The notes: generated by a model from the sequence alone, not told the origin. Shown: positions 35,916 through 47,799, numbered from the stretch's first letter. The stretch is DNA of 64,000 bases from Anisodus tanguticus (GCA_034509755.1 CM067556.1:9013501-9077500); one strand, 5' to 3'. Translations and numbers: made by a program.

Positions 35916-37700
35916 GAAATTTGTATTTTAGTTGTATTCTTGTAATAGTATAAAAAGTTGTCAAAGTCTTAATCAAGCTTTATTTTAGTCATTAATAAAT
36001 ATCTCTTTGCTCTCTAGTCACGAGTTTTAGTTATTTTTAAAGATGACATAGTCTGAACGCTCTTTTTAAAGGATCCAATACAATGAAGGTGTAATCATTC
36101 AAGATTTTTATGCTTAATCTTTTGGCACAAATCATTATCGCTTTACATAAATGATAACATAGCAAAGTTCATTTTATAGCAAACCTACAGTTCACTTTCT
36201 TCAACTTTTATGATTGTTAAAGATCTAGGGGGCCATGACACTAACCTTAGATATCTAAACTGAAAAAAACCCGCAAAAACAAAAATCAAGTTGCACATAT
36301 ATCGTACTTAATTGCTTCTTTTTTTTTTGAAGTTGAAACAAATGCCTCTTTTGTTTTTTTTTTTCTCCAAAAAAAAATTAATTTGGAGCCATATGGTGTA
36401 CTAGAATAATTTTTTTCTGTACGTCTTATGCTATCTGTTTCCAAGTGGTTATAGAGAAAAAGTTCAATTTGTCCGGACATGAGTTCTATCCATGACCAAC
36501 AAAGGAGTCAAATCCTAGCTCTTGTGTTATTATGTAGCTACTTTGTATGGTAGGTACGTGGAGGCGGATCCGGAGTATTGCGGAATTAATTAAACATATT
36601 CATTTTCAGCATAGATTATAAATATATGTGTCAAACGTCCTGAAAACTCGTATAAATTGTAGAATTGAACTCATTAAACTTAAATTATAGACCTGTTTAT
36701 AATCTTATTGGAAGACATATCATATATATGATGAACTTTTATTTGTGAAACTTTTTTTGTATGTTTGGGTATGTACTAGCTAGCACCATGGATAGTGCGT
36801 GTCACCATTTTACAGCAAATAATATGCCTGAATTGGTGGGGAAGGGTCATTGAAGTAGAAGTGTTTTTTTGGTGTGTGTGTGGAGGGGGGGGGGGGGATG
36901 AGAGGACAAAACACAAAATCAATTTGGTGTGCAATTTACACAAGTCTGCATTGATAGTGTTGATCGAAAAGAAAAATAATGTTCTATGGCAAAGGGGATA
37001 GCACTTAGACAATTAGCCAACTCATGTTTGTTACAAGTGGATGAGGGCTCGACTTTGCATTTAGCATCACCTAATTATTCTCTCTAATTTTAATAGGACA
37101 TGTTAATATAAGGATGGCAATCCAGATTGACAAAGTTATGATAGTGAAAGTACTGTAACATCTCATTCAATCCTGCAAAGCATCTCCCATTAATTTGTCC
37201 ATCTTTTGGAATATTACGAAAATCAAACAAACTTTTTTTACGTATAATTTTCTAATGATGTCAGGGGAGGGGAACTCCTGAGAGAAATATTCTCACTCAA
37301 GTTCGAAAAGGACCCTTTAATTATGATAGAGTGATAAAGGTGGTGGCCGGCCAAATTACACACATCTCGACCATGTACATGTATTACTCCTATTGGTATA
37401 GTTATCGACTAATTCAGTCACTAAAGTTTCAGCACATTAAGAAAAAATCACCTACTAATATTTTATCTCTATTAGAATTTAAACTCTATTTTCATAAGAT
37501 TGTTATCCATTTATTGACTGTTAAGTCACTTGATAGTAGTGCGGAACCAAAATAATTACTAAAGGATTAAAAATATAAAGAAGTAACCATACAAAAAAGT
37601 TAAGGGGGTCAACCTCTAGTATGTATACATAAAAAATAATTTAATTTTATACATATAGTGTAATATTTCGCCGAAGATGCCCCTTACTAGCTCCGCCCAC
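35916..37700. other. Intergenic, no gene seen
   Basis: AT-rich spacer with T runs (36319, 36354), a G run at 36885-36897 and short frames without recognisable domains. Confidence 0.45.
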
Positions 37701-37709
37701 GGAGAACTA

Positions 37710-38537
37710 GGAAAAATGGCACTTTTAATTATGTATTATTACATTATTCATATTTTAATCCTTATGATATATGACTAAACATAATAAACATTCAATTAAA
37801 TGTTGTGTGTGCTTTTAGTCCTTATACTAACGGACATCAAACAAATTAACGGAATGTAAACTTTTAGAATGACAATTCGGTAATTCCAATATTACTTTTA
37901 ATGTGGAACTAAAACCTTTATTAATTATCTCCTCCTTCCTTAAAAATATCAAACCTTTGCAACGATACTCAATTTCTCTCCGTTAACTCTTTGCCAATAG
38001 CTTCTTCTCCTCTTCTCTCTCTCAATTTCCTTTTTTGAAATTTATACACAACCTATTTTTTATACCCAATTTCCTTGTTCTAAAATTGTTTCCTTCCTTA
38101 AATAGTATGAAAATGGAGAAGGTTGCACAAATATATTTTTCTTCTTCATAGTTCATACTCAGCGAAAGTTTGATGGAGTACTGCTGCTTTCGGATGTACA
38201 TATTTATGGGGGGAGTTCTTTAGGAGGAGAGTGTGAAGAAGAAACAATAATAAATGGGAACTGATTTTTGTCCAGTCGGCAAGTGAGCAAATTTCCACGT
38301 TCACATAATAACAAAGTTTCATCATATCATCATACCCACAAAAAAACATTCATGGACTACAACGCAATGAAAATTTAGAAACCCAAATTTCCCCTTCTTA
38401 AAATTAACAGTATGTTGATGTCCGTTAGTATAAGGACTAAAAGCAAACATAAAAAGGTTTAATATGTTTAGTCATATATCACAAGAATTAAAATAGGAAT
38501 AATGTAATAACACAAGGACTAAAAATACCATTTTTTC
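37710..38537. mobile_element. MULE-like element with ~150-bp terminal inverted repeats
   Basis: The left arm, starting GGAAAAATGGCACTTTTAAT, pairs over about 150 bp with the right arm ending ATTTTTAGTCC-type sequence reversed (GACTAAAAATACCATTTTTTC). Shared blocks include ATTACATTATTC, GATATATGACTAAACATA and CTTTTAGTCCTTATACTAAC with GGACATCAA. A perfect 9-bp duplication, GGAGAACTA, flanks it at 37701-37709 and 38538-38546. Nine-base duplications and long arms are typical of Mutator-like elements. The ~540-bp centre holds no transposase; a pyrimidine-rich segment at 37980-38030 might be captured host sequence. Confidence 0.85.
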
Positions 38538-38546
38538 GGAGAACTA

Positions 38547-40935
38547 ATTAAGGGGTGCAAGTGGATTCATCTGAACTTTCTTTATCTGAGAGTTATATGT
38601 AAGGTCAAAATCACTTTTATATATATATATATATATAGAATTTCTTTGACTTTTTCACATGTTTATTTCTTTATATTTTGAATCTCTTAGTAAAATATCT
38701 GGCTTAGTCTGCTTGATTAACGGAGTACGTACTAAATATGATGAATTGAAAGAAAAGCGCAAAAGAAAGATATTAAGGATTAGTATAACAACATTCATAA
38801 ACGTGATTTAGGAAATATAAAATGGAGAAATGAATAGTTCAAAAAAGTCAAGTACTTAGGAGTTAAGGTTCGTGAGTAGATGGGACATATCGTGGTGGAA
38901 AAGGAAGGAGAGGCTTGAAAGATACAAAAGCAAAGGGGGTTGAGATTCTGAGTAGTGATTAATACAATTCAATGGAGAGAAAAAGATGTGTCATACCACC
39001 ATTCAGGACATACAGAGGCAGGCAACTCTACTCAAAAGACAAGGCGCAAAACAAAAGGTTTTAAAACAATAGTTGTGGAGGTGATCCAGCCATGCTTTCA
39101 TGACTCATAAATACCTACTTTTTTTCCTTTTTATTTGAGGATATAAAGTTTGTTGTATAATAAAATAAATAAATAAAATTTCTCTCCATAACATTATTAA
39201 AATTTTAGATTAAATAGGTGATCACAAAATTTAACATAGTATCAGAGTTGGCAGGAGTCTTAGGCACCCATACGTGTGCCTTCAATAACATACCTAGTGA
39301 AATCTCACAGATGGTTCTATGGAGGATAGAGTGTGCATAAATTTTGCTCTTACCTTAGAGAGGTAGAGATTGTTTCTGAAAGACACTTGACTCAACCAAC
39401 GCATATCAAAGCACGTGAAAAAGAAAATTAAGAAGTAAAGAGAAAATAACAAATAATAGAAAAAACATTACATAACATTTAATAAAATAAGGAACAATCA
39501 ACAGCAAAATAATGATAACTGAAGCACAAGACACAACAGGTAGTAACAAATTTCAAAAAACAACAAACTACGAGAATAATACTATTACTATTGGTATGAA
39601 AGGAGAAACAAGTAAGGTACACCAAACTACCATGAATCTTATCCCGTAGGAAAACAAGGCACGCTCAACTACTAACATTCTACATTAATTTGCGGCCTTC
39701 ATATCGTCATATCTAAGGTCCAGTCTTGTCTTCGATAAGCTAAAAATATGTCATGTCATATCTAATTATCTTTTTTCAATACTTATTTGGTAAGGGTTCG
39801 AAATCTAATTGACACAAAAAATATTAGGAGATAGATTTACCCAATACTTATACTCATAATTATGGCGTACCCAAATTTTTAAAAATTGTGGGTGCTCAAT
39901 GGTCTTAAATTTCAGAATGCTACTTTAAAGTTGGATACTAAGTCAATATCTTTGTATATTATCAGCTTCTAGTATAAAAATACAGTTTGTGGTGAAACAT
40001 AATGCTTTAGCACCCACTAGCAATAGTGTAACTCTGCCATTGCTTGTGTGAGACAATAAATAATCGTGAGCAAATTAATTTGAACACTACCGTTAGAAGA
40101 AAAAAAAAGAATAGTTGATATCCAAAATTCAATTTCATTGTCACTCGTCAACAAAATATTCCTTTAGTCCCAGAAAAAAATCATGGCAGCATATATTTAA
40201 GGGCATGTACATGTTAAAGACCTAAATAAATAAGTATTACATTTCTAATAATTTAAAGTTTTAGGGGAGACGTTCACATAATTTATCAATTTTTTTATTT
40301 TACAAAAATCTACTTTTTCTTGCTGGGAAGGGGAAGGGGTGGTGGAGAGATAGGGTATCTTGTGTCTATTCTATATGATTAATATAACTAAACAAAAAGG
40401 GACAAAGCAAAAACATGTATGAATGGTGGTCCAATTCTATAGTTATATGGATCATTAGGATACGTCGATTTCACTTTGCAAATACCCTTTATAGATTCAT
40501 TTAGTTTTCTAATTTGTGATGTCTATCATATAGTACCGTCCTCCCACGTTTCACATATGTCATTGTTTATTTAATTTTTCCACTCTTCCGTCCAAAGGGC
40601 TAAGAAAAATTGACACAGTGGACCCAAATTTTACAGAAATAAAATTAAACAGTGAAGGCATATACCTACGAATTCCATTTACATCTTCATCGTATAAAAA
40701 GTGTTAATATTAATTTATCTATCCTTACAAAAAATAATAATGCAAAAACATTTTACAAATTTAGAAGAGTCACACCTTCTTCATTTATCCTTAGATTTTC
40801 CTTTTTAACTTACTAAATAAACAAAGAAGTATGAAAGTGATACATTAATAATAACGTCAAGTTTACTCAAAAATCATCATTTCGCCATAGAAACTAAAAA
40901 AAAAAAAAAAAAAATTAAAGTTGGAGTTGGAGTTG
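38547..40935. other. Intergenic with a degenerate SINE
   Basis: AT-rich. At about 39285-39395 the minus strand reads like a worn TS SINE (AATAACATACCTAGTGAAAT, TTACCTTAGAGAGGTAGAGA, GAAAGACACTTGACTCAA on the plus strand). An (AT)n run lies at 38617-38636. No genes seen. Confidence 0.5.
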
Positions 40936-41898
40936 GAGTTGTGTTTGGCCATAGTTTTTGCAAATAATATTTTGTAGTTGAAATGTACTTTTTCAACAAG
41001 GTTTTAGTTAGGGGTGAGCACGGGTACAGGGTACCCAGATACCCGACCGGAACCGACACTAACGGGTAGGTTCCGGATAGATATATTATAATAACGGATA
41101 GGTTTCGGGTAGTAAAATTAGGAACCGATCAATGTCGGGTCCGGTTCCGGTTCCGGCAAATAGAGACAGGGTACCTGGACCGGAACCGATACCCGAAACC
41201 TATGAAATATTAAATATTTCTACTTTTTTAATTCAATTATTTTTTAGTTAATAAAACAAAAGGCCATACCACTTATGGATGTTTATTTAAATTTTTTTAA
41301 GCATCTCTTGTTTCTTTAGAAGATGAATTTTTGTTTATGTTTATTTGGAGTTTTGTAATGAATGAATCAGTATCAGATATATCTTTGGTCTTGTGTTTTC
41401 TTTCATTTAATGAATTAGTTTTGTCTTGGAACGTTTATTTTTATTTATTTGAACTTTATTTTGAAATATTTTCTTTCATATAATGAATGAATCAGTATCA
41501 GATTAAAGAACACTTCGGATGAGGCTATTGCCTGTGATAATCATATATATCTCTTTAAGCAACACAAAAATTTACAGGGTACCCGGGAATCTACTCGGAA
41601 CCGCAGGGTCCGGGTAGGTTCCGGGTAATGATTGCTACGGGTAGGTTTCGGGTAGTAAATTTAGAAATCGATCTTTTACTGGGTAGGGTCCGGATAGTTC
41701 AAAAAAATTAGGATACCTGGATCCGCTCACCCCTAGTTTTAGTTGTGAAAAAAATAAGATTTTAATTGTTTTTCAAATTTCAAATACAACTTTAAGTTGT
41801 ATTTGAAATTGTATTTGAAATTTTTATGGCCAAATGATGATTTTTAAAAAAAGTGAAAATAATTTCCAAAAAAAAAAAAAAATCTTATGACCAAACGG
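40936..41898. mobile_element. MITE of unclear family split by a hAT-like element
   Basis: Left part GTGTTTGGCCATAGTTTTTG and right part CTTATGACCAAACGGGTCC are inverted ends, with AAATTTCAAATACAAC and GTTGTATTTGAAATT forming an internal inverted repeat (41776-41822). The hAT-like element at 41009-41735 interrupts it. Confidence 0.45.
41009..41735. mobile_element. hAT-like MITE, 727 bp
   Basis: Begins TAGGGGTGAGCACGGGTAC and ends GGATCCGCTCACCCCTA. A perfect 8-bp duplication, GTTTTAGT, flanks it (41001-41008 and 41736-41743). Both ends are dense in GGGTACC/CGGGTA/CCGGTTCCGG repeats, while the centre is AT-rich. No transposase. Its plan parallels that of the nested element at 32130, but the subterminal words differ. 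Confidence 0.9.
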
Positions 41899-41990
41899 GT
41901 CCAAAGATTCGAACTTGTCAGAGAGGTCTCTGCTGAGGTCCATTGAAACATATGTTGTTGGTACGAGGTAGGCTTATTGATGAATTTATA

Positions 41991-42719
41991 CAAAAAAAAA
42001 AATTGTGGATTGTCCTTCATACACGCTGGTCTTTAATTTTTTCCCCTCAATTCGCTGCTATTTAACTTTTGCTCCTACTTCTCACTTAATGAAAAATTGT
42101 GGGCTAAAATACTCTTTATTTAAGGATATACTGAATCAGAGATTCTGGGTTCGAGTCCCAGCAGAGGCCAAAAAAGAAAAAAATTACAAGGCAAAAATTT
42201 CATAGAAATTATACTTATTCGGCCAAAGTTATATAGAGACTATGCCCTTACGACATAGTTTCTATATAACTAGCCGGGCAAGGCATAATCTTAATTTTTC
42301 AACGAAACTTTGCCTTCGGGCATAGTTACATAGAAATTATGCCCCTTAAGGCATACTCTTTATACAACTTTGAACGAATATGCATAATTTCTATGAAAAT
42401 CGTGCCTTGCGGTTTTTTTCTTTTTGATTTTGCTGGAATTAGAAACCATAACCTCAGAGATATTTTCAAATACATAATTATATAGAAACGATGTCCCTTG
42501 AGACATAATTTCTATACAACTTTGACCGAATTGACATATTTTCTAATGAAATCTTTCATTGCGATTTTTTTTCTTTTTGACTCTTCTGAGATTTGAACCC
42601 ACAAACTCAAGAATAATTTCGATAATTTTTTTAGACGAATGACAAAAATAAAAAACCATCAATTTGAGGATCAAAAATTAAAGACCACCCTAAAGTGGGA
42701 ATAATCGTGCGAATTGTCC
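41991..42719. mobile_element. Fold-back element with 9-bp target duplication
   Basis: A 9-bp repeat, GAATTTATA, lies at 41982-41990 and 42720-42728. The two arms are imperfect inverted copies: CTGGTCTTTAATTTTT at the left versus AAAAATTAAAGACCACC at the right, plus internal CATAGAAATTAT / ATAATTTCTATG blocks. Each arm carries a tRNA-like stretch; the best is GATTCTGGGTTCGAGTCCCA (about 42141-42160), which contains a perfect pol III box B, GGTTCGAGTCC. Nine-base duplication suggests mobilisation by a MULE. Confidence 0.65.
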
Positions 42720-42805
42720 GAATTTATAAGGGACTCATTAATGAAACTCGATCCAAACCAATGGGCTATAAAACTAAATGGCCCATTTATTACTTTATCA
42801 ATTCT

Positions 42806-43590
42806 CATTCGCACAATCGTCCCTATTTTGGGTGCTCCTTAATTTTTGTCCTCTAAATTTGTGTTCTTTAATTTTTGGCCTTCATTATTTTTAGCGCGGC
42901 ATAATTAGAATTTTACAAAACATAATTAGCATTTAACTTCAACATGTGTATCATAGCATCAACACAAATTATGCCGGATAAGACATGATTTTCAACATTC
43001 AACATAATATGAAAAAAACATAATTTCATATTTCGACGGCATAATTAGCGTTTCACTTCAACATATGTATCATAACATCCACATAAACTATGCGGATAAG
43101 GCATAATTTCCAACACTCAACATAATCTAAAAAATTACTATAAACTATGGCGCATAACTTAATTCCTATTTAATTTATGTCGCGCCAGGAAAAATTTCAG
43201 TTTACGAAGAGATAAATATTATAGAGACTATGCCTTGAGAAATACACCTGGATATTTTCATAAAATAAACAGCATGGGCAAAAATTAAAGACCACAAATA
43301 TGGACAAAAATTAAAAGACCAGTGCGTTCAAAGGGAAATCCGCGCAAAAAAAGCATCGCTGATCTTTAATTTTTGTCCCTACTTCTCGTTTAATCAAAAT
43401 TTGTGGGCCAAAGAACCCTTTATTCGTTGGTCTACGAAATCAGATATTCTGGGTTCGAACCCCGACAAAGTCATAAAAAAACAATTTCGCAAGACAAGAT
43501 TTTATAAAAATTATGCCTATTCGATCAAAGTTGCATAAAAACTATGCCTTAAGTCATAATTACGACACTCTACCTCTATGATAGAAAAAT
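42806..43590. mobile_element. Related fold-back element and truncated third copy
   Basis: 42806-43345 has the same end types reversed (CGCACAATCGTCCCTATTTT and, at the other side, GACCAGTGCGTTCAAAGGG). A third, truncated copy from about 43350 repeats CTGATCTTTAATTTTTGTCC and TATTCTGGGTTCGAACCCCG. Boundaries are approximate. Confidence 0.5.
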
Positions 43591-44254
43591 AATAGGGCTC
43601 AGCTTTAGGCTACAAAACTGTTTATGTGGGTAAAAGTACGAAAATTGGGCCGCTCCAGATTAGGCCCGGATCTTGTGGAAGGACAGAAATTTGAGGCCCA
43701 CTTCCAGTTTCTAAGGAGATTAGGCCTAACCAATGATAGTCATGAACGAGACCTGTATATCATTAGTTTACTCTCTACGATAGCTTACTCAGAATCGTTA
43801 CAATTTGCAATTTACTTGTAATAAAATGTGGAGTGTCCCTTCGGGAACATACGATAAAAATAATAAAATGTGTAGTATAGGTCTGAAAAAACCCAATTGA
43901 AGATCATTAATTTAAATTTCGCTAAACAAACTGTGGTATCCAATGTACCGAATAATTGATGAATTAACAATGAGTTTGTAAGTTTGACAAAATCTAATAA
44001 ATTTTATGTATGTGCGAAAAATTAATTTATATTTTAGCATTCATTCTTCTAAATTAAAATTCACAGCGTCTAAATTATAAGTTTACTACCTACATCAAAT
44101 AAGTTGCATCCGTATCCTAATTTCACTGTTTCTTTTTCACAATACAAAATTTAAAGTTGGCCTCTAAGACAAGAAGGAGAAGATAAGGATATTAGGTCGA
44201 AAATGAACGAGAAGATAAGCTCCTAAGCTGAAAGATCAAAGATCAGTGCATGGT

Positions 44255-44300
44255 GAGTACCACGTGTCAAGTCGAAACAAGCACGTGTCCATGCAACTGC
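44255..44300 (+). promoter_or_regulatory. Two ABRE/G-box motifs and an RY motif upstream of the cupin gene
   Basis: CACGTGTC occurs at 44261-44268 and 44282-44289, and CATGCAA at 44290-44296 overlaps the second by one base. They lie about 97-132 bp upstream of the start codon. Paired ABRE (bZIP) and RY (B3 factors such as ABI3 and FUS3) sites are the standard combination of seed-storage promoters. A weak TATA-like TTTAAAAATT is at about 44376. Confidence 0.7.
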
Positions 44301-44392
44301 CACGCAACCTCCCTCCCTCACATGATCTTACTTCTTCAAAACCTCGATTTCATTCTCCCTTTTTGTGTGTGAGTCTTTAAAAATTAAAAACA

Positions 44393-47279
44393 ATGTCGGC
44401 GAAAAATTCTTTCTCGACGCAATTTCAGTGTAGCAGAATCTTGTTGTTTATGATTATTATCAGTAATGTGGCAATCAATGTAGCAGCTTTGAAGGAGCAA
44501 GAAGGAACCCCAGGTTGGGAATGGGGTTTGGGGCCTCTTGTTAAGAGAGCAGAAAGAAAATCAGTAGTTTCAACTGAAAATGGGGAAATCTCTTCAGTCA
44601 GAGTAACTGATGGAACCACTGGCTCATATCATCTTCAGTTCATCACATTGGAGCCTAACTCCCTCTTCCTTCCTGTTGTTCTACATGCAGATATGGTCTT
44701 TTATGTCCACACTGGTATTTTTTTTTAAAATTTTATGGGTACTTAAATCCAACTATATATTTATGTTGATATTTTAATTTGGTGGAATGATGATTGAAGG
44801 GTCTGGAAAATTGACATGGATGGATGAAAATGAGCGCAAGTCAGTGTATTTAAGAATAGGAGATGTTTTCAGGCTGCCTTTTGGAATTATTTTCTTCCTG
44901 GAGAGCAACTTAGAGGCTAGTGCGCGACAAAAACTTAGAGTTTATTCCATCTTTGCTAATTCAGGGGATGACCTTCGGGTAATATTTCTTTGTTCTCATA
45001 TTGAGGCACATTACTTTTTTTTATTGTTAATAGTCTCACATCCATTCTTTACCTAGTATTCACCGATGTTGGACCCCAAATTATATTATTCTTGAGTTGT
45101 TTACATTGATCAAAGATGAATATTTTATTTTCTGGTATATATGCAGGAGCCAGTGAACAACGTACCATACTCCAGCATCCGAAATATGGTTCTTGGATTT
45201 GATAGGAAAGTCCTCCAAGCGGCATTCCATGTAACTCCCTCTTTTTAATTCAAGAGAAAAATGCAGTTTTACATTATAGAGAGTAGTAATTATATGTGAG
45301 ATCTTATTAGTGATTAACCGAGTGTTTGGGATTCTAACTTATTTTAGAAAATAACAACAACAACATACCCAGTGAAATCCCACAATTATTTTAGAAAAAT
45401 GGCAATGAACACTATTTCGATAATTAATTGTTACTTTAAAAGGGATGAAACTAGTTAAGTATTACTTAGCCATTGCACCAAGGGAGCAAGATGTATTAGC
45501 CTGTTATGGGAAGTTAGTTTTTGATGATACAGTGTATGAATTCTATACATAGTCAGCGTGCAGAGTATGATTTTTTCTATTTTCAGGTTTTCCTTTTTCT
45601 GCTCTTTAATAATTCCTGTTAGGGAGGAAATTTTTAATTATTGATGGACAATTTTCTTTGTGAAGGTACCGGAGGATGTTATAGATGAAGTGTTGAATGG
45701 AACAGAGGTACCAGCCATCGTGCATGGTGTGCCAAAGTCAACAAAGAAGAACCTATGGGAAATGGAGGCTGAGTTCATGAAAACTCTTCTAGGAAGAGGC
45801 AGCTACAGTTTATTTGACAACAAAGGGAATAAAAATAAGAATACTAAATTGTTCAATGTTTTCCAAGAGAAACCAGATTTCCAGAATTGCAATGGCTGGA
45901 GCACAGTAATAAACATGAAGAAATTGCCTGCATTAAAGGGTTCCAACATTGGCATTTACGTAGTGAACTTAACCAAAGGATCAATGATGGCTCCACACTG
46001 GAATCCAATGGCTACTGAAATTGGTATAGCAGTGCAAGGAGAAGGAATGGTTCGAGTAGTTTGTTCAAGCATTGGAACAGATCAGCAGGGGTGTAAAAAC
46101 ATGAGGTTTAGAGTGGAAGAGGGAGATGTATTTGCAGTGCCAAGGTTTCATCCAATGGCTCAAATGGCATTCAACAACAATTCATTTGTGTTCGTGGGTT
46201 TTAGCACAACTACAAAGAAACATCATCCTCAGTACCTAACAGGGAAAGCTTCGGTCTTACGAACATTGGATAGGCAAATCTTGGAAGCATCTTTCAACGT
46301 GACTAACACAACAATGGATCAGATTCTTGAAGCACAGGGTGATTCAGTTATACTGGAGTGTACATCTTGTGCTGAGGAAGAAATGAGGTTAATGGAGGAA
46401 GAAAGGAGGAGGGAAAAGGAGGAAGCTAGGAGAAGGGAAGAAGAGGAAGCTAGAAAGAGGGAGGAAGAACAGAGGAGGGAAGCAGAGGAAGCTAGTAGGA
46501 AAGAAGAGGAAGCAGCAAGAAAGGCTGAAGAAGAAACAAGAGAAAGAGAAGCAGAGGAAGCAAGAAGAAGAGAAGAGGAGGCAGCAAGAGAGAAAGAGGA
46601 AGAAAGGAGGAGACAACAGGAAGAAGCTAGGAAAAGAGAGGAGGAAAAAGAAAGGGAAAGACAGGAAGCAGAAGAAGCAAGGAGAAAACAGGAAAAAGAG
46701 GAAGCAAGAAGAAGAGAGGAAGAAGAAAAGGAAGCAAGGAGGCAGGAAGAGGAAATTAAAAGGAGACAAGAAGAAGAAGAAGCAAGGAGGAGAGAGGAGG
46801 AAGAAGCACAAAGGGAGGCAGAGGAGGCAACTAGAAGAGAGGAAGAACAAGAAACAAGAAGGCAACAGGAGGAGGAATCAAGGAGACAAGAGGAAGAGGA
46901 GGAGGAATCTAGGAGAAGTGAAGAAGAAGAAGCAAGAACAAGACAGGAAGAACAAGAAGAGGAAGCAAGGAGAAGAGAAGAGGAAGAAGCAGCAAGAAGG
47001 CAACAGGAGGAAGAAGCACAAAGGGAGGAAGAGGAAAAAAGGAGAAGAGAGGAAGAAGCAGAAACACAAGAGGAAAAAGAGAGGAGACAAGAGGAAGAGG
47101 AGGAGGAGGCAAGAGAGGAAGAGAGGAGAAGACAAGAGGAAGCTGAAAGACAAGAAGAGGAGGCTAGGAGACAGGAGGAAGAAACGGAAAGGAGGCATCA
47201 AGGAGAAGAAGAAACTGAGGAAGAGGAGTGGGGACGACATGAACTGATCAGGAGAAGAACATTACTGAAAGCAGCATGA
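44393..47279 (+). CDS. Vicilin-like bicupin with long Glu/Arg-rich tail (At4g36700/At2g18540-like)
   Basis: Four exons keep frame: 44393-44714, 44800-44978, 45147-45230, 45666-47279; 732 aa. Residues 16-32 are a hydrophobic signal-peptide core, so the product should enter the secretory pathway. Cupin 1 is about 50-190 (HTGSGKLTWMDE, GDVFRLPFG). Cupin 2 is about 255-420, with APHWNPMATE near 303-312 and FAVPRFHPMAQ. These match the 7S globulin family, but such proteins need not be storage proteins. From about 430 to 722 the chain is almost only E, R, K, Q and A in EEEARRREEE-type repeats, predicting a long charged helix. Arabidopsis At2g18540 has the same plan and about 700 residues. The promoter carries ABRE and RY motifs, suggesting seed expression. 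The tail exon is nearly pure purine on the coding strand. Confidence 0.9.
45352..45391 (-). mobile_element. TS SINE 3' tail fragment in cupin intron 3
   Basis: AACAACAACAACATACCCAG followed by TGAAATCCCACAA is the reverse complement of a TS SINE end; only about 35 bp remain. It lies in the intron 45231-45665. Confidence 0.65.
46378..47240 (+). repeat. Near-homopurine GAR tract encoding the charged tail
   Basis: About 860 bp composed of GAGGAAGAA, AGGAGG and GCAAGAAGA-type words, with pyrimidines mostly limited to GC of Ala codons and AC of Gln/Thr codons. It arose by repeated duplication of short Glu/Arg units. The antisense strand is open for long stretches as a by-product. Confidence 0.9.
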
Positions 47280-47662
47280 TAAGTGGGAGTACATACTTGG
47301 TTTAGTCACCCCGATTACTGTCAGTTCAAAAATTCCAAGTTTGTTGTCTGAGGTGGTGAGATGATAAGTGCTGCTTTAAGCAATTTCGTGTATGTGTACG
47401 TGTGTTTTTTCTTTCACTTTTGGTATCATACTTGTAACTTGTGTAATAATGCTGAAACCACTCTCATGGATATATCAGAACTTTTTCCTGCCAAGTCTCC
47501 AACAATGTAGCATTGTAGCAGAAGAAGATGTTGCATGCATCTTAATATTAATATAGATGTTAAAGTAATCCTGGTGTATATACTTGAGAAGAAAGCAGTT
47601 CGAACTATGAGTGCACTGGATGAATGCTATTCAATATAAGACCTGACGAGAACTAGTTAGAA

Positions 47663-47791
47663 TCATTCCTGCTGCCACATTTTAAGCTGAAACTTGATTC
47701 TTGTTGCTGCACTTGAGAGTGACTCAAACATGGTGTTAACTACCCTGATCCCAATAAATCCACCATCTTCAACATGACTTTGCATGAAGAC
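47663..47791 (-). CDS. Orphan terminal exon, product not recognised
   Basis: On the minus strand a strong acceptor (TTTTGTTTTTTTCCGCAACAG) is followed by 42 codons starting VFMQSHVEDGGFIGIRVVNT, continuing through SLSSAATRIKF and ending MWQQE before TGA. Codon use and residue mix look protein-like rather than random. I could not find the preceding exons in the next few kilobases, and I do not recognise the family. It could be the last exon of a gene with a long intron, or a captured or decayed gene fragment. Confidence 0.3.
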   Translation of the reverse strand, partial: VFMQSHVEDGGFIGIRVVNTMFESLSSAATRIKFQLKMWQQE

Positions 47792-47799
47792 CTGTTGCG

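Noticed and set aside
42122..42168. tRNA gene
   Set aside because: Only the T-arm/box B part resembles a tRNA; no acceptor stem, D arm or anticodon arm can be folded around it.
46389..47240. Long antisense frames (158, 120 and 67 codons) rich in Phe/Leu/Ser/Pro
   Set aside because: They are the complement of the GAR-repeat coding exon of the cupin; absence of stops follows from purine-only composition.
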